From positions 1 to 6,573 of the forward strand of contig CAIYQJ010000427.1 in the NCBI GenBank assembly GCA_903928275.1: 6,573 nt of DNA, written 5' to 3'. The notes under the pieces were generated by a model that saw only the letters and a list, made by a program, of their open reading frames with translations, was not told the origin of the DNA and did not search any database. Origin of the DNA: an uncultured Chloroflexota bacterium. Lineage in GTDB: Bacteria; Chloroflexota; Limnocylindria; Limnocylindrales; CSP1-4. Shown here one piece after another: positions 6,293-6,573 of the stretch. The position numbers were made by a program, and so were the translations under genes. The stretch's first letter is position 1. Each line of letters begins with the position of its first letter.

Positions 6293-6573
6293 ATCGCCTC
6301 CAGCTGGGCGACAAGCTCGCCCGCGCTCACCTTGCCCCTGACATCGCCGTCGACGATGACCGCGGGCGCCAGGCTGCAGGCGCCCAGGCATCGGGCGGTC
6401 AGCAGCGAGACCTTGCCGTCCGTGGTCGTCTCCTTCGGCTTGACGTGCAGCCGTCGCTCGATGCTCGACAGGATCTCTCCCGCGCCATTGATGTAGCAGG
6501 CGGTCCCGGTGCATACGACGCACGTGTGCGCGCCCTGCGGCTTGAGCGTGAAGAAATGGTAGAAGGTCGCGAC
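6289..6573 (-). CDS. hoxE: HoxE, NuoE-like [2Fe-2S] subunit of the NAD-linked hydrogenase (5' partial)
   Basis: This is the C-terminal 94 residues of a thioredoxin-fold [2Fe-2S] protein of the NuoE/HoxE family; about 60-70 N-terminal residues are expected beyond the right edge. The fragment opens with V-A-T-F-Y-H-F-F, the usual NuoE-family lead into the cluster. The cluster ligands are a C-x4-C pair (fragment residues 21 and 26, in VCTGTACY) and a C-x3-C pair (62 and 66, in RCLGAC). An additional Cys at fragment residue 18 is also present. In the family this protein is an electron-transfer subunit of the diaphorase module, in the cytoplasm. It is called HoxE rather than NuoE because hoxF, hoxU, hoxY and hoxH follow directly. 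The stop codon overlaps the GTG of hoxF by 4 bases, and the last codons carry a GGAGG that can serve as the hoxF ribosome binding site. Confidence 0.93.
   Translation of the reverse strand, partial: VATFYHFFTLKPQGAHTCVVCTGTACYINGAGEILSSIERRLHVKPKETTTDGKVSLLTARCLGACSLAPAVIVDGDVRGKVSAGELVAQLEAM

Noticed and set aside
3924..6314. 796-residue minus-strand frame ending as HoxU
   Set aside because: Only its last 238 residues (from 4640) are HoxU. The rest is the out-of-frame reading of hoxF, so this is not a fusion.
4700..6496. 598-residue open frame on the plus strand opposite hoxF
   Set aside because: It is the antisense shadow of hoxF in very GC-rich DNA. Its composition is His/Arg/Glu/Asp/Ala-rich without recognisable motifs, and the opposite strand encodes a fully conserved protein.
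4637..6573. NuoEFG of respiratory complex I
   Set aside because: HoxU is short (238 residues, no long NuoG C terminus), its His/Cys3 site is of HoxU type, and hydrogenase small and large subunit genes follow directly with overlap.

Overview
The window is GC-rich DNA (roughly 70% by eye) in which every supported gene lies on the minus strand, so transcription runs from the right edge to the left. The centre is a compact cytoplasmic NAD(P)-linked [NiFe]-hydrogenase operon of the HoxEFUYH (group 3d) type. The extreme GC bias at third codon positions, the GTG starts and the type of epimerase at the left end suggest a GC-rich lineage such as Chloroflexota or Actinomycetota. That is inference, because no marker gene is present.

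Layout in transcription order: the C-terminal part of hoxE (6573-6289, its start lies beyond the right edge), hoxF (6292-4637), hoxU (4640-3924), hoxY (3927-3397), hoxH (3385-1964), a hydrogenase maturation endopeptidase of the HoxW/HybD type (1967-1383), and hypA (1390-1049). Four of the six junctions are 4-base GTGA or ATGA overlaps, one is an 8-base overlap, and one is an 11-base gap carrying a ribosome binding site. This looks like a single translationally coupled transcript.

How the genes work together: HoxY and HoxH form the hydrogenase dimer, in which HoxH holds the NiFe site and HoxY the proximal [4Fe-4S] cluster. HoxU, HoxF and HoxE form the diaphorase module that passes electrons through iron-sulfur clusters to FMN and NAD(P). 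HypA delivers nickel. The endopeptidase removes the 24-residue C-terminal tail of HoxH once nickel is in place. The other hyp genes (hypBCDEF) are not in the window.

A gap of about 210 bases (1048-840), with a candidate 12-bp hairpin, separates hypA from a damaged gene at the left edge (839 to beyond 1). This gene begins as an NAD-dependent epimerase/dehydratase with a good ribosome binding site. It appears to have lost most of its middle through an internal deletion, then shifts frame near 650, and continues as the C-terminal part of the same family. That part is fused in frame through a Pro/Ala-rich linker to a DUF952-like domain that runs off the window.

The hydrogenase operon is a known kind of system. 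The less ordinary items are the damaged epimerase-DUF952 fusion, a repeat-containing N-terminal extension on the maturation protease that no alternative start codon can remove, and a variant zinc motif in HypA. I found no RNA gene, CRISPR array, insertion sequence or origin.
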